Part shown: positions 52,376 to 61,491 of the stretch, one piece after another
How the letters are laid out: the number at the start of each line of letters is the position of its first letter
How positions within the stretch are numbered: the stretch's first letter is position 1
Source of the DNA: an uncultured Desulfobulbus sp.
GTDB lineage: Bacteria; Desulfobacterota; Desulfobulbia; Desulfobulbales; Desulfobulbaceae
DNA: 64,000 nucleotides
Direction of reading: 5' to 3'
Assembly: GCF_963664075.1 (NCBI RefSeq)
Contig: NZ_OY760916.1
Location: 1,738,001-1,802,000, forward strand
Program-made: the position numbers and the translations under genes
Notes under the pieces: generated by a model
What the model was told of the DNA's origin: nothing
The model's database searches: none
The model's input: the letters and a program-made list of their open reading frames with translations, nothing else

Positions 52376-54634
52376 ATGAGAAAGTTGTTGTTGGTTGTGG
52401 GGACCGTTTTAGTTGTCGCAGCCGCAGGCTTCCTGGTGTACCAGAACCGCTTCAACCACCACCCCATAGATTCACTGGAGAGCCTCAAAGCTTTTATCGT
52501 TCGTGGGCAAGAGCGAGGGTATGTTCCAACCCATCTCGTGGATGAAAATTTTGTTGGACCTGACAGGCTCAAAAAAATAGATTTGAATTTTCGTACCCTG
52601 ATTCAATGGAGCCCGAATGCGCGTTGTCCGGATCATGAGGATGAGGTTCTTCTCGCTCTTTCCCCCCAGGGGCAATCTGTGGTCTGTGATGCTGGAGATA
52701 CCGCGATTCTGCTGGGAGATGGCAACGACTGGGTCAAAGATACGACCGGTAATGATATTATTCTTCCGGGTAAAGGGGACGATGATATCAACAGCGGCAG
52801 AGGGAGCGATATCATTATCTTTGAACCAGGCTGGGGCCACGATAGGCTGCGAGTTGCATCACGCAAAATCAAAACAGACAAAATTGCCGGTTATACGGGC
52901 AATTATCCCTATACCTACGCAACCTTTCTGGTCTTTGCTCAAGGAATTCACCGTTCAGATCTTGTCTGGGACGGAAATACTCTGGTTGATACAAAAAACG
53001 GAGACTCAATTGCCCTCAACACCCGGGAGGTAAATCTTCTTTTTGCCGAAGACTCTCCTCTAGCGACACAAGATCGCCAGTTTGTAGCAAAAATTGAAGA
53101 GCCCAAAGAGATATCTCTTGGTCGCCTCGAGCTTGAGAGCGCTGCTATACGAGGAAACATCGGATTTTTCTCCATGGGAAACCAGGGGATGTGGATCGTC
53201 GATCTCAGAGATATCAAGCATCCACAGCTGCTTTCCGAAACTTATACGCCCGGCAGAGTGCTCAATATTCAATTGAAGGGGGATTTGGCTTTTCTTTCCC
53301 AGGGAGATCAGTATCTTGAAGGGAAAAAAGGATGGGTCTCTGTGGTTGATGTTGCAAACATGCATCAACCGAAACTCCTTTCTACTCTTGAATTTGCCAA
53401 CCCCGTTTATAGCGTCGCGGTGGCTGGGAATATTCTCTATATTCCCGATGCAAGTTTTGTTCGCCAAAAAGGGCAGCTACGAGTCTATGTGGTTACAGAC
53501 CCCACCAAGCCGCAACCGCTTGCTGAGCTCCCCTTGTCTTTCTATGCGAAATCGATCGCCTATCTCAACAAACAACTCTTTCTCTCCAGTTTTCGTCACG
53601 GTATTGCCGTGGTAGACGTCTTGTGGCCAACGCGTCCTCGGTTGCTCACCCAATATAAACCGGGAAAAGCAACGGTTGGTTCTGTGAAGACCGTTGGAGA
53701 TTATATAGTGCTTGGCCAGGATGAGAGCACCTTGAGCGTCATCGCCCCCGGAAAAAATGGACAGCTCAAGCAGACCTGTTCAGTTCAGCAAGCGGGGAAC
53801 AGGGCCAAGGATGCCATGAGTCGATATGATGGCATAACTGTCCATGGAAATCTCGTTTTTCAAGCGCAGGGGCGTGAGGGCGTGGGCGTCTACCAGATAC
53901 TCGAAGGGGGAAGTTGCGAATTTATGAGCAAGCTTTCAACAAAAGAGAAGTTTGTTTCAGCCTCTTTTCTGGTTGGAGATACTCTGGTGGCATGGGGACG
54001 TAAACCGAGGGCGGTATTTGAGGACCTACACACACTCTTGCCTCAGTTTAAACCTGATCCATTCCCACAAACGGTTAAGAAGGCTGACTCTTCTCTGATT
54101 GAACCGCAGAATAAGGACCGGTCTTTGAGTGTAGAGCAACTACAGACTTTGCTGTATCAGGCCGCGGTGGCCGATGATGCGCAGGAAGTACAAAGGCTCT
54201 GCGAGCTGGGGGCGGATCCCAACGCTTTGGGCCATGAAAGAAGTACCCCTGTAGAAATAAGTGCCATGCTGGGAAAACTTGATGCGCTGCGAATGTTGTT
54301 GGAGCATGGCGGTCAGGCCAATGGGCATAAGGGGGGGGCAATGATTTATGCAGCTCTGCATGAAAAATTTGAGGCCATGAAAGTGCTGCAAGAATATGGG
54401 GGGAACATTGGGCAGGTTGACGGTGATGGCTGCACAACCCTGCATTATCTCGCTCAGGACGGCACCTTGGAAATGGTTCAGTATCTGGTCGACAACGGAG
54501 TCCCTGTCGATACCCCATGCCGTGGGGGTGAAACTGCGGAAACCTGGGCAAAATATGGTAAAAATAGAAAAGTAAGCCAGTATTTGCAGCGTATGAGGCA
54601 ACAAGCTGCACCTGGTTCGATGTCTGCAAATTAA
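52376..54634 (+). CDS. Membrane-anchored RTX / LVIVD beta-propeller / ankyrin-repeat fusion
   Basis: 752 residues. Residues 4-23 form an N-terminal anchor or signal (LLLVVGTVLVVAAAGFLVY). Residues about 107-160 are calcium-binding RTX-type nonapeptide repeats (GDGNDWVKDTTGNDIIL, GKGDDDINSGRGSDIIIF). Residues about 240-550 are LVIVD-like propeller repeats (GMWIVDLRDIKHPQLL, GWVSVVDVANMHQPKLL, GIAVVDVLWPTRPRLL). Residues about 583-740 are ankyrin repeats (CELGADPNALGHERSTPVEI). All three are protein-binding or calcium-binding modules, so an extracytoplasmic scaffold or adhesion role is plausible. The protein is not like any family as a whole that I recognise. No type I secretion genes are nearby. 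Confidence 0.8.
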   Translation: MRKLLLVVGTVLVVAAAGFLVYQNRFNHHPIDSLESLKAFIVRGQERGYVPTHLVDENFVGPDRLKKIDLNFRTLIQWSPNARCPDHEDEVLLALSPQGQSVVCDAGDTAILLGDGNDWVKDTTGNDIILPGKGDDDINSGRGSDIIIFEPGWGHDRLRVASRKIKTDKIAGYTGNYPYTYATFLVFAQGIHRSDLVWDGNTLVDTKNGDSIALNTREVNLLFAEDSPLATQDRQFVAKIEEPKEISLGRLELESAAIRGNIGFFSMGNQGMWIVDLRDIKHPQLLSETYTPGRVLNIQLKGDLAFLSQGDQYLEGKKGWVSVVDVANMHQPKLLSTLEFANPVYSVAVAGNILYIPDASFVRQKGQLRVYVVTDPTKPQPLAELPLSFYAKSIAYLNKQLFLSSFRHGIAVVDVLWPTRPRLLTQYKPGKATVGSVKTVGDYIVLGQDESTLSVIAPGKNGQLKQTCSVQQAGNRAKDAMSRYDGITVHGNLVFQAQGREGVGVYQILEGGSCEFMSKLSTKEKFVSASFLVGDTLVAWGRKPRAVFEDLHTLLPQFKPDPFPQTVKKADSSLIEPQNKDRSLSVEQLQTLLYQAAVADDAQEVQRLCELGADPNALGHERSTPVEISAMLGKLDALRMLLEHGGQANGHKGGAMIYAALHEKFEAMKVLQEYGGNIGQVDGDGCTTLHYLAQDGTLEMVQYLVDNGVPVDTPCRGGETAETWAKYGKNRKVSQYLQRMRQQAAPGSMSAN

Positions 54635-54706
54635 TGCGTAGGGGTGATGTAAGATTCATTTGAACCATGCATTGCCCCTTTTTTAATTTTTTAACGTTGA
54701 AGGAAA

Positions 54707-54895
54707 ATGGCAAAATACGAACAAAATAAGGCACCGGCAGTGGTTTTTGAAAATGGAGAAGTTCTCTTTGCTTTTCGTGAGGGAAAATTGGCCATAAAAG
54801 ATGAAATGGTCTCCAAAAATGAGTGTGCGCTCCATAAAAAGCTCCTGAAGTATGGGGCGATATGTGTGGAAGGAGATCCTACCCAAAAAGACTGA
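54707..54895 (+). CDS. Hypothetical 62-aa protein
   Basis: MAKYEQNKAPAVVFENGEVL... with GAAGGAAA just before the ATG. It is charged and has no membrane helix; a beta-hairpin-like VVFENGEVLFAFREGKLAIK is followed by a helix with a cysteine, then CVEGDP. Composition matches the host. It starts about 70 bases after the ankyrin gene and may be co-transcribed with it. Function unknown. Confidence 0.55.
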   Translation: MAKYEQNKAPAVVFENGEVLFAFREGKLAIKDEMVSKNECALHKKLLKYGAICVEGDPTQKD

Positions 54896-54975
54896 AGGTT
54901 CACTCTCATGCTCGGAACAAGCCCACACACGCGTGTATCCCGGAATATATGGGGCATAAGTACGGGGCTTCTTTT

Positions 54976-55038
54976 GTAACCGATCAGGGGGGGATCTCCG
55001 GACGCCCCCCGTATATTCGGTGCCCCGTGATCGCTTAC
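54976..55038. repeat. Dispersed intergenic repeat, short copy D
   Basis: GTAACCGATCAGGGGG at the left and CGGTGCCCCGTGATCGCTTAC at the right, joined through ATCTCCGGACGCCCCCCGTATATTCG. It is the long form without its central 90 bases. A T7 tract follows the right end. Confidence 0.8.
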
Positions 55039-55314
55039 CTTTTTTTTCCTTGTTTTTTGCCTCTTCAGCCCTCCTGAATTCGCTGACGGTCATCATCCTC
55101 CACGAACTGTCACGGATTCAGGCTCAGTACTTTTCATCAGTTCCCTCCTGAACGATCCTCTGTATTTTTTAGTGACTATGTATTGATTATTTTCCTGTAC
55201 TAGGTAGTTGTATCAAAATTCAATTTTGTTGATAGTGGAGACGATCAATATTTTTATTTCAATAAAATTTATTAAGATCAGGGTAATTCAGGTTGAATAT
55301 GAATTGTACAAATT

Positions 55315-55368
55315 CATATATATGCCTGCGGTAAAATTTTGCGCAATTCTTGGCCTTGATTGAAAAAT
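55315..55368. repeat. Fragment related to the MITE body at 45.4 kb
   Basis: TATATGCCTGCGGTAAAATTT, then GCGCAATTCTTGGCCTTGA, is the inverse of the 45351-45400 body sequence (AAGGC...GCG..AAATTTTACCGCAGGCATATA), with a few changes. The GTGTCC ends are not visible here. It lies in the gap before the small secreted fragment. Confidence 0.45.
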
Positions 55369-55447
55369 CTAATTATTCAAGACATCCTTATTAAGGAAAG
55401 AGGGGATGGATTTTTCTTTATGTGAATTTTTTCCATGGAGGAGTGTA

Positions 55448-55645
55448 ATGAAACATGCAATACGCGTCGTTTTTGCAATATCCTTTTTGCTTTCTGGCTC
55501 TGCAACAGCTCAGGCTGCCCCAACGGTTCAGGCAACACTGAAAGCCGATCCAAGCACCTTTTCCGGATCATGCCCGGCAAAAATTACTTTCAATGGGGCC
55601 ATTATGAGTTCGAAGGCGGGGCGGGTTCAATACAAATTTATTTGA
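55448..55645 (+). pseudogene. Truncated secreted protein, N-terminal fragment
   Basis: 65 residues from the ATG at 55448, with GGAG upstream. Residues 1-23 are a classical signal peptide (HAIRVVFAISFLLSGSATAQA). Then comes TLKADPSTFSGSCPAKITFNG and AGRVQYKFI, the opening strands of an Ig-like module seen in secreted proteins where KYKFIRSDGA would normally continue. A TGA replaces that continuation and the next frames hold no match, so the gene is cut short. The 55704-55991 open frame downstream is unrelated and probably not coding. Confidence 0.5.
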
Positions 55646-56048
55646 TTACCACTGAACCTCAGCTGTCGGTTACAAACAGCAAGATCCCTCACATGCGTTC
55701 GGGATGAAACCGATGTGTATCCAAACGAAACGAAGTGGCGAAAAAATTATGTGTAATCAGAAGAACATTATGAATAAAAAATTTGATTCCCCTCAATGCT
55801 CAGCTAGAAAAGACGAGATCTTTCCCTCTGGTCGAGATGACATCCGGGAGGTGCAATGCGCCCTCGCTGTGGTCGCGACATCGATGTGTCTGTTTTTGAG
55901 AATGGTTTTCGGGATATTAGGCAAGTTTAAAAAAATATCAGGCAATCACCAAAAAACAAACAATCTTACCTTGTATGACAACAAAGGTTAGTCTTACGGA
56001 CGCAGGGCACAACCCTTGCGTCGATAGATATGTACAGATGAAGTAAGT
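55646..56048. other. Intergenic stretch downstream of the truncated secreted protein
   Basis: It contains one 95-codon open frame (55704-55991) whose sequence changes character halfway and carries no family signature, so I treat it as non-coding. No terminator is obvious. Confidence 0.35.
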
Positions 56049-56634
56049 TTGACACAAACAATAGGTTACGCAGCGCATTCAGCAGATGCCCACATGGTCC
56101 CTTATCATTTTGAACGCAGGGATTTACGAACCAACGATGTGGCTATTGAAATCCTTTACAGTGGAGTCTGTCATTCAGACCTGCATACCGTCAATGGAGA
56201 CTGGGGCCCACAGCAATATCCACTGGTTCCCGGCCATGAAATTGTCGGCCAGGTCATTGAGGTGGGGACGGCGGTCACTCGCTACAAGGTCGGCGATAAG
56301 GTGGCCGTTGGCTGTATGGTCGACAGCTGCCAGGAGTGCGACCAGTGTCACAATCATGAAGAGCAGTTTTGTCGCCATGGCATGACTCCAACTTATGGAG
56401 CTCCAGATAAAATTACAGGTGAAATCACGCAGGGCGGTTACGCCAAACATATCGTGGTCCGTGAAGAATGCGTTCTTCGGGTTCCTGAGTCGTTAGATCT
56501 TTCGAGAACAGCGCCCATTCTTTGCGCCGGGATCACAACCTATTCCCCGTTGCGCAGATGGGATGTCAAACAAGGAACCCGGGTGGGCGTTATCGGGCTG
56601 GGTGGCTTAGGACACATGGTTAAGCCCCCCAGAC
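56049..56634 (+). pseudogene. Zinc alcohol dehydrogenase (YahK/cinnamyl type), 3'-truncated
   Basis: Starts at a TTG, TQTIGYAAHSADAHMVPYHF, and carries the catalytic zinc cysteine in YSGVCHSDLHTVNGDWG, GHEIVGQV, the structural zinc cysteines CQECDQCHNHEEQFC, and the beginning of the cofactor fold GVIGLGGLGHM. The sequence then leaves the family at about 56617, before most of the NADP-binding and C-terminal parts, and runs into a terminator. About 45% of the normal 350 residues are missing, so it is not expected to work. Confidence 0.8.
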
Positions 56635-56641
56635 GTGCAGC

Positions 56642-56674
56642 AAAAAAGAGCAAGCGGAATGCTTGCTCTTTTTT
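56642..56674 (+). terminator. Strong bidirectional terminator
   Basis: AAAAAAGAGCAAGC and GCTTGCTCTTTTTT pair perfectly around GGAAT. It sits immediately after the truncated alcohol dehydrogenase, suggesting the deletion joined the gene to a pre-existing terminator of a lost neighbour. Confidence 0.9.
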
Positions 56675-56760
56675 GTTTGGGTTGGTTTGGTAATACCCTT
56701 GAAAGGTATGAGCCCTCTAGGAACCCCCTGGCGGGTGGAGAGAAAAGGAGAGGATGGAAT

Positions 56761-57075
56761 ATGGACGGATATATCGTCACATTTTTTACCCAGCAAAAAC
56801 GGGAGCAGGATGGTGTCTCCGTGGCAAGCTGGATTGTGGAAAAGGCCAAAGAGCTTGGCATTCGAGGCGCGACGCTTCTGACCGGACAGGAAGGCTTTGG
56901 CCAGGATGGACGTTTTCATTCAGAGAGCATCTTTGACCTGGAAGACCCTCCCATGCAGGTGGTGCTGGTTCTCACCGAAGATGAATGTGATCGTCTGTTT
57001 GCAGCAATCAAAAAGAAACAGCTTCGGGTTTTTTATACGAAAACAGCTACTGTGTTTGGGGTAACTTCTGAGTAG
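56761..57075 (+). CDS. DUF190 family protein (PII-like)
   Basis: 104 residues from the ATG at 56761, nine bases after AGGAG. DYIVTFF-type opening strand, helix (VSVASWIVEKAKELGIRGATLLTG), EGFGQDG, then SIFDLEDPPMQVVLVLTEDECDRLFAAI match the ferredoxin-like, trimeric DUF190 fold, related to PII signalling and CutA proteins. Members often sit beside fluoride channels or transporters; here the neighbour is DUF554, not crcB. Ligand unknown. A longer open frame begins at 56635, inside the terminator, and is not a credible start. Confidence 0.88.
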   Translation: MDGYIVTFFTQQKREQDGVSVASWIVEKAKELGIRGATLLTGQEGFGQDGRFHSESIFDLEDPPMQVVLVLTEDECDRLFAAIKKKQLRVFYTKTATVFGVTSE

Positions 57076-57161
57076 AAGCCGTGATGGCGGGCTGGGTGCG
57101 GAATAAAGCAGTCTATGCGTAAACACAGGTTAATATAATAAAATAACAATATATTGAGAAT

Positions 57162-57875
57162 ATGATAGGTCCATTTATAAATGGCTCAGCCATAGTAGTC
57201 GGCAGTGTCGCCGGGGCGCTGCTCGGTCCAAAACTGAATTCCAATCTAAAAACCCGTATGCCCATGGTCTTTGGCTGCGCATCCATGGGGCTGGGCGTGG
57301 CCATGATCGTCAAGGTCAAGTTCCTTGCGCCAGTCGTGCTTGCCCTTGTGGTTGGCTCCATCTTTGGCGAGTTGATACAACTGGAAATTGTTTTTCAGAA
57401 AGCGGCCACCCGGTCGAAAAAACTGATAGAAAAATTCACCAAACCCACCAGTGAGATAAGCCAGGAGGAGTTTCTGGATAAGTTTGTCGCCTTGCTGGTC
57501 CTCTTTTGCATGAGCGGTACTGGTGTCTACGGAGCCATGAGTGAGGGCATGACCGGAGACCCCACCTTGCTTATCGTGAAATCAATTTTGGATTTTTTTA
57601 CGGCACCTATTTTTGCCTCTTCCATGGGGATGACTGTTGGCGTTCTCGCCTTGCCCCAATTCTGTGTTCAAGCGGGGCTCTATCTCTGCGCATCACTTAT
57701 TCTCCCCTTGACCACACCGGATATGCTGGCGGATTTTTCAGCCTGTGGTGGGTTGATTATGTTGGCCACCGGTTTTCGCATTTGCAGTATAAAACAGTTT
57801 CCGGTCGCCAATATGCTTCCGGCGCTGTTGCTGGTCATGCCACTCTCCTGGCTCTGGGCCTATTATCTTGGTTGA
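57162..57875 (+). CDS. DUF554 membrane protein (YdfK/YqgA family)
   Basis: 237 residues, starting MIGPFINGSAIVVGSVAGALLG, the DUF554 signature, with about seven hydrophobic helices. GMGAGS-type motifs appear as GCASMGLGVAMI and MSGTGVYGAMSEGMTGD. The family is found widely, is presumed to be a transporter, and has no firm substrate. A fairly AT-rich upstream region (57076-57161) contains no good ribosome site. It is 86 bases after DUF190 and may be expressed on its own. Confidence 0.9.
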   Translation: MIGPFINGSAIVVGSVAGALLGPKLNSNLKTRMPMVFGCASMGLGVAMIVKVKFLAPVVLALVVGSIFGELIQLEIVFQKAATRSKKLIEKFTKPTSEISQEEFLDKFVALLVLFCMSGTGVYGAMSEGMTGDPTLLIVKSILDFFTAPIFASSMGMTVGVLALPQFCVQAGLYLCASLILPLTTPDMLADFSACGGLIMLATGFRICSIKQFPVANMLPALLLVMPLSWLWAYYLG

Positions 57876-58017
57876 GTCCAGGTGGCAAATACGGTCGACT
57901 TCCCCGAATCCGCAACGGCAAGGGGAGGGCAGCACGTTTTTTTAAGAGTCAAAGAGTTGAAGGTGAATGATTAGGCTTTCAGCTGCACCTGCTGCCCATG
58001 TACATACGCAACTTTGG

Positions 58018-60183
58018 CTATTCTGCATGAACAACCGTATTTCTTCCCTGTTCTTTTGCCTGATACAGGCCGTTGTCGACCCGTGAAATCAATGATTCCA
58101 ATTTCTCATCGGTATTGAACTGTGCGTAGCCGAAACTGGCGGTGACGCTTTTATCTATACCAAAATTGGATGTTTCTATTGTCCGGCGTAACTTTTCCAC
58201 AAGTTGCCAGCCTCCTGCGGCTGTCGTATCGGGGAGGATGATTAAAAACTCTTCTCCTCCCCAGCGACCAAAATGGTCAGTATGGCGAATAACCTCGCTG
58301 ATAAGCCTGGCAATTTTTTGGAGAACAGTATCCCCGGTGGGGTGACCATAGGTGTCGTTGATCGATTTAAAATGATCGATGTCTACAATGGCCAGGGTCA
58401 ATGGGGTCTCGAGTAACTTGGCTCGTTCAATTTCCGTGTGCAATCGTTGCTCAACAGATCGTCTGTTGAATACCTGGGTGAGATGGTCAACCGTTGAATA
58501 GTGTTTGAGCTTTTCATTGAGCGCCTTGAGGCGTTGTGTATAGATACGCAGTGATATATGGCGCCAGACTAAAAGAAAGAGAAAAATCCCCACCCCTAAA
58601 CCAATTCTGGTGAGCAACACCCGATCGATAAACTGCTTTTCCACCGCAATATCCAACCACTTTTTGTACAAACCAACTTTTTCCGGTTCGGTAAGCGAGG
58701 CAACGCCCTTGTCAAGAACCGAATAGAGTAGGGGAGCATCTTTGCGGACACCTAATTTCATGCTGTTTTGCTGGGGAACCGTGCCAACGATTTTAATGTT
58801 CTCCAGGGCCATGGTTTCGATGATATTGACCACGGTTGGCATACTGTCGATGGTGGCAAAAGCCTTATGCTCGCTGACCAGTTTAAGGGCGGCACGGGTA
58901 TTTTCAACTTCGATTATGTTGATCTTGGGGTGGTTGGCCCGAACATATTCAGTGATAAAGTAGTGGGCCTGGAGCGCCAGTGTCTTGCCATACAGTTCTG
59001 AATACCCCCCAATAAACGAGGCATCTTTTCTGGTGGCGATAACCGTGGCGAAATCAAAGTAGGGACGGGTGAAATCAAGATACGTACCTGACTCGCTGGT
59101 TTCGTTCATCAAGGGGATGGCATCACACTCGCCGTTTTTGATGGTGGTGAGGCTCTCCTCCCAGGTCTGAGTTGTAACCAGTTCCAGGGTAAGGCCGAGT
59201 CGCTCTGCAATGGTTTTGATCAGATCTGAGGATAATCCACTGTGTTCGCCTTGAGCATTGATGTAATCAAGTGGAGGCCAGGCGGGATCGACACATATTT
59301 TCAGAAGTTTATGCTCGTTTACATACCGTTTTTCCGGGACACTGAGATTGACCAGAGTCCTTTCATAAAATTCGCTGGCTTTCAGCAGCCATTTCTGGCG
59401 GATTTTATAGAGTTCATCACCCGAAATTTCATTGAGTCCTTTTTGAATGATTGAGTAGGCAAGCGACAGGTCGGTGCGCACGCCAATGGTGAGGTCGGAA
59501 ACAAAGGGCTTTTCCGTCACCGGGAAGGCCATGATGAGACCAGGCATCATCCTTTGAGAGACGATGTAGTCTACGACCCCTATCTCTTCCATAAAGCCAA
59601 TCGCTTTTCCCGACTTAACCGCCTCAATACAGGCAAGGATATCTCGAACCGGCAAAAGATTAATTTCAGGGTGGTATTGAGGCAGTGTGATCTCCAGATC
59701 AAAACCTGCTGGGATGGCAATAGTTTGTCCTCGGAGGTCCTCAAATGAATGAAAGAGTCCCTTGCGCTGCTCTGGAACAAAGACGCCGGTGAGACTTTTG
59801 ACGTATGGCGTGGTGAACATAAATGACTTACGTCGTTCGGGGAGATCAATGATGTTGAGCATCACATCGAGCTGCCCCTTGTCGATCATGGTTATAAATT
59901 CTGCCCAGCTTGGTCCGCTGACGTATTGAATCCTAAGTCCGGTAAGAGTTGCAATGCGGTTCATTACATCGATACTGAGGCCCTGGGGTACTCCGTTTTC
60001 ATAAAAGTTAAACGGAGGCCAGTCAGTTTCGTTGTGGACGCGCAGAGGGGCATGATGAGCGATAAAATCCTGCTCGTCTGGGGTTAATTCGAGTGCATGA
60101 GAACAGACAACGGAAACGGCGAAGGGCAGAACAGTAAGGAAACAGAGAAAAAGAAGCCTTGCTGGAATTATAAAATACGACAT
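58018..60183 (-). CDS. Diguanylate cyclase with two periplasmic solute-binding domains
   Basis: 721 residues: signal peptide (1-30), first SBP_bac_3 domain (about 45-260, NETDWPPFNFYENGVPQG), second SBP_bac_3 domain (about 285-500, CVDPAWPPLDYINAQGEH), membrane helix (about 527-547), and a cytoplasmic GGDEF domain. The active-site motif is GGEEF at 642-646, and RHTD at 633-636 is the product-inhibition I-site, exactly five residues before it. So it should make c-di-GMP and be feedback-inhibited. Paired solute-binding domains suggest sensing of amino-acid-like ligands. It faces away from the gene at 61036. Confidence 0.92.
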   Translation of the reverse strand: MSYFIIPARLLFLCFLTVLPFAVSVVCSHALELTPDEQDFIAHHAPLRVHNETDWPPFNFYENGVPQGLSIDVMNRIATLTGLRIQYVSGPSWAEFITMIDKGQLDVMLNIIDLPERRKSFMFTTPYVKSLTGVFVPEQRKGLFHSFEDLRGQTIAIPAGFDLEITLPQYHPEINLLPVRDILACIEAVKSGKAIGFMEEIGVVDYIVSQRMMPGLIMAFPVTEKPFVSDLTIGVRTDLSLAYSIIQKGLNEISGDELYKIRQKWLLKASEFYERTLVNLSVPEKRYVNEHKLLKICVDPAWPPLDYINAQGEHSGLSSDLIKTIAERLGLTLELVTTQTWEESLTTIKNGECDAIPLMNETSESGTYLDFTRPYFDFATVIATRKDASFIGGYSELYGKTLALQAHYFITEYVRANHPKINIIEVENTRAALKLVSEHKAFATIDSMPTVVNIIETMALENIKIVGTVPQQNSMKLGVRKDAPLLYSVLDKGVASLTEPEKVGLYKKWLDIAVEKQFIDRVLLTRIGLGVGIFLFLLVWRHISLRIYTQRLKALNEKLKHYSTVDHLTQVFNRRSVEQRLHTEIERAKLLETPLTLAIVDIDHFKSINDTYGHPTGDTVLQKIARLISEVIRHTDHFGRWGGEEFLIILPDTTAAGGWQLVEKLRRTIETSNFGIDKSVTASFGYAQFNTDEKLESLISRVDNGLYQAKEQGRNTVVHAE

Positions 60184-60584
60184 CGCTTGCTAGTCAGTGG
60201 TTTACTCTGAAAGAGAAAAGACGTTGGTGTTGATACGATTTACTGAAATAGTTTCCCTGTACAATGAGGCGAAGACGGGTGGTACCTAGCGGGAATATTT
60301 CGTTTTTGTGAAGCATTCTCTTAAGTTGTTAAGGCCTGATAGGTAAGTTTGCCGTTCTTTCCAAGAATTTGCAAGCTAAGATCCTTTGCAATATTTCCTT
60401 ATCAAAGAAGTGGATGCCTTGGATTTCATGATCATTGCTGTCAGCTGTTCAGGTAGGTGACATCACCATACACGCTGATTTTTGGTGGCTATACCCTTAA
60501 GCAAGGAATCCTGGTTTATCAGGGCTTAGATGGGGGTGTCCTGGGGGAAATGAGGGCGTGTTGCACAAAGTCTGGTGAGGTTTT
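60184..60584. other. Intergenic stretch upstream of the diguanylate cyclase
   Basis: No credible gene on either strand. Probably promoter sequence for the minus-strand diguanylate cyclase near 60184-60300. The dispersed repeat B begins at its right end. Confidence 0.4.
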
Positions 60585-60744
60585 GTCGTAAGCGATCACG
60601 GGGCACCGAATCTGCGGTGTTATCGGCCTGCTGAGTACCGACGTACGCTGCACAGGCCGATGCCTAGTTTCGAAGGCACCCCGCAATGGCTTACAGGGAC
60701 GAATATACGGGGGGCGTCCGGAGATTACCCCTGATCGGTTACGG
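60585..60744. repeat. Dispersed intergenic repeat, long copy B
   Basis: Starts GTCGTAAGCGATCACGGGG and ends CCCCTGATCGGTTACGG, an imperfect inverted repeat. Its reverse strand matches copy A over most of its length (including the TTCGAAACTAGGCATCGGCC and ACCGCAGATTCGGTGCCCCG parts), and copies C and D at both ends. The 60745-61035 remainder shows no gene. Confidence 0.85.
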
Positions 60745-61035
60745 TTTTGGCTATTCGGGATCTGGTCAGAATGTTTCTGGCAATCGGGACTGAAAAAAGA
60801 TACGTTAAGAAGATGTGGGTACTTTTGTATTCGGCGTTTTTACTTAAATAACCCAAGGTTCTTCTTCTTGGGTGTCATCATGCTCTTTGATTCCTGAATC
60901 CGTGAGCGATCATCAGTGCGTTAGTTTCGGTGTCTGGAATTTGCCGATGAAAGTAATCTGGCTGTAACATTCCGATTAAAGTCAACGTATACGTGTTCAG
61001 CGTCTACCAGCCATCACGGGTTCTGGGAGTTAAGT

Positions 61036-61491
61036 ATGCAGATTTGGGTTGATGCAGATGCCTGCCCTAAAGTGATTAAAGAACTTCTCTTTCGCCTTGC
61101 TGAGCGAGAGGGGGTTGCCTTAACCTTAGTGGCTAATCAGTTACAGGCGACACCGCGGGTAAGCAACATTACATCCATTCGTGTCCCTGCTGGATTTGAT
61201 GTGGCGGATAATGAGATTGTCAAAAGGCTCAGGCCCGGAGATTTGGTTGTTACCGCAGATATCCCCTTGGCAGCCCTGGTCATCGCAAAAGAGGGATTTG
61301 CTCTCAACCCCAGAGGAGAGTTTTACAGTAAAGAAAACATAAGAGAACGGCTTTCCCTTCGAGACTTCATGGATACCCTGCGGGCAAGTGGTGTGGAGTC
61401 CGGAGGCCCCCCAGCGTTCAGTCAAAAGGACAAACAACAGTTTGCCAATCAGTTAGATCGGTTTCTATCCCTTCATTTTCGCCGTAAATAG
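61036..61491 (+). CDS. yaiI: YaiI/YqxD family protein (DUF188)
   Basis: 151 residues, typical length. [20 protein letters not shown], the [14 protein letters not shown] segment, [10 protein letters not shown], and [26 protein letters not shown] are all DUF188 signatures; the fold is related to PIN-like nucleases, and the two aspartates of DADACP and the later TAD are the likely metal site. Cellular function is not established. A GGAG lies about eight bases upstream of the ATG. It stands alone. Confidence 0.92.
   Translation: MQIWVDADACPKVIKELLFRLAEREGVALTLVANQLQATPRVSNITSIRVPAGFDVADNEIVKRLRPGDLVVTADIPLAALVIAKEGFALNPRGEFYSKENIRERLSLRDFMDTLRASGVESGGPPAFSQKDKQQFANQLDRFLSLHFRRK

Noticed and set aside
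55704..55991. 95-codon open frame after the truncated secreted protein
   Set aside because: Low-complexity mix without family signature or ribosome site.
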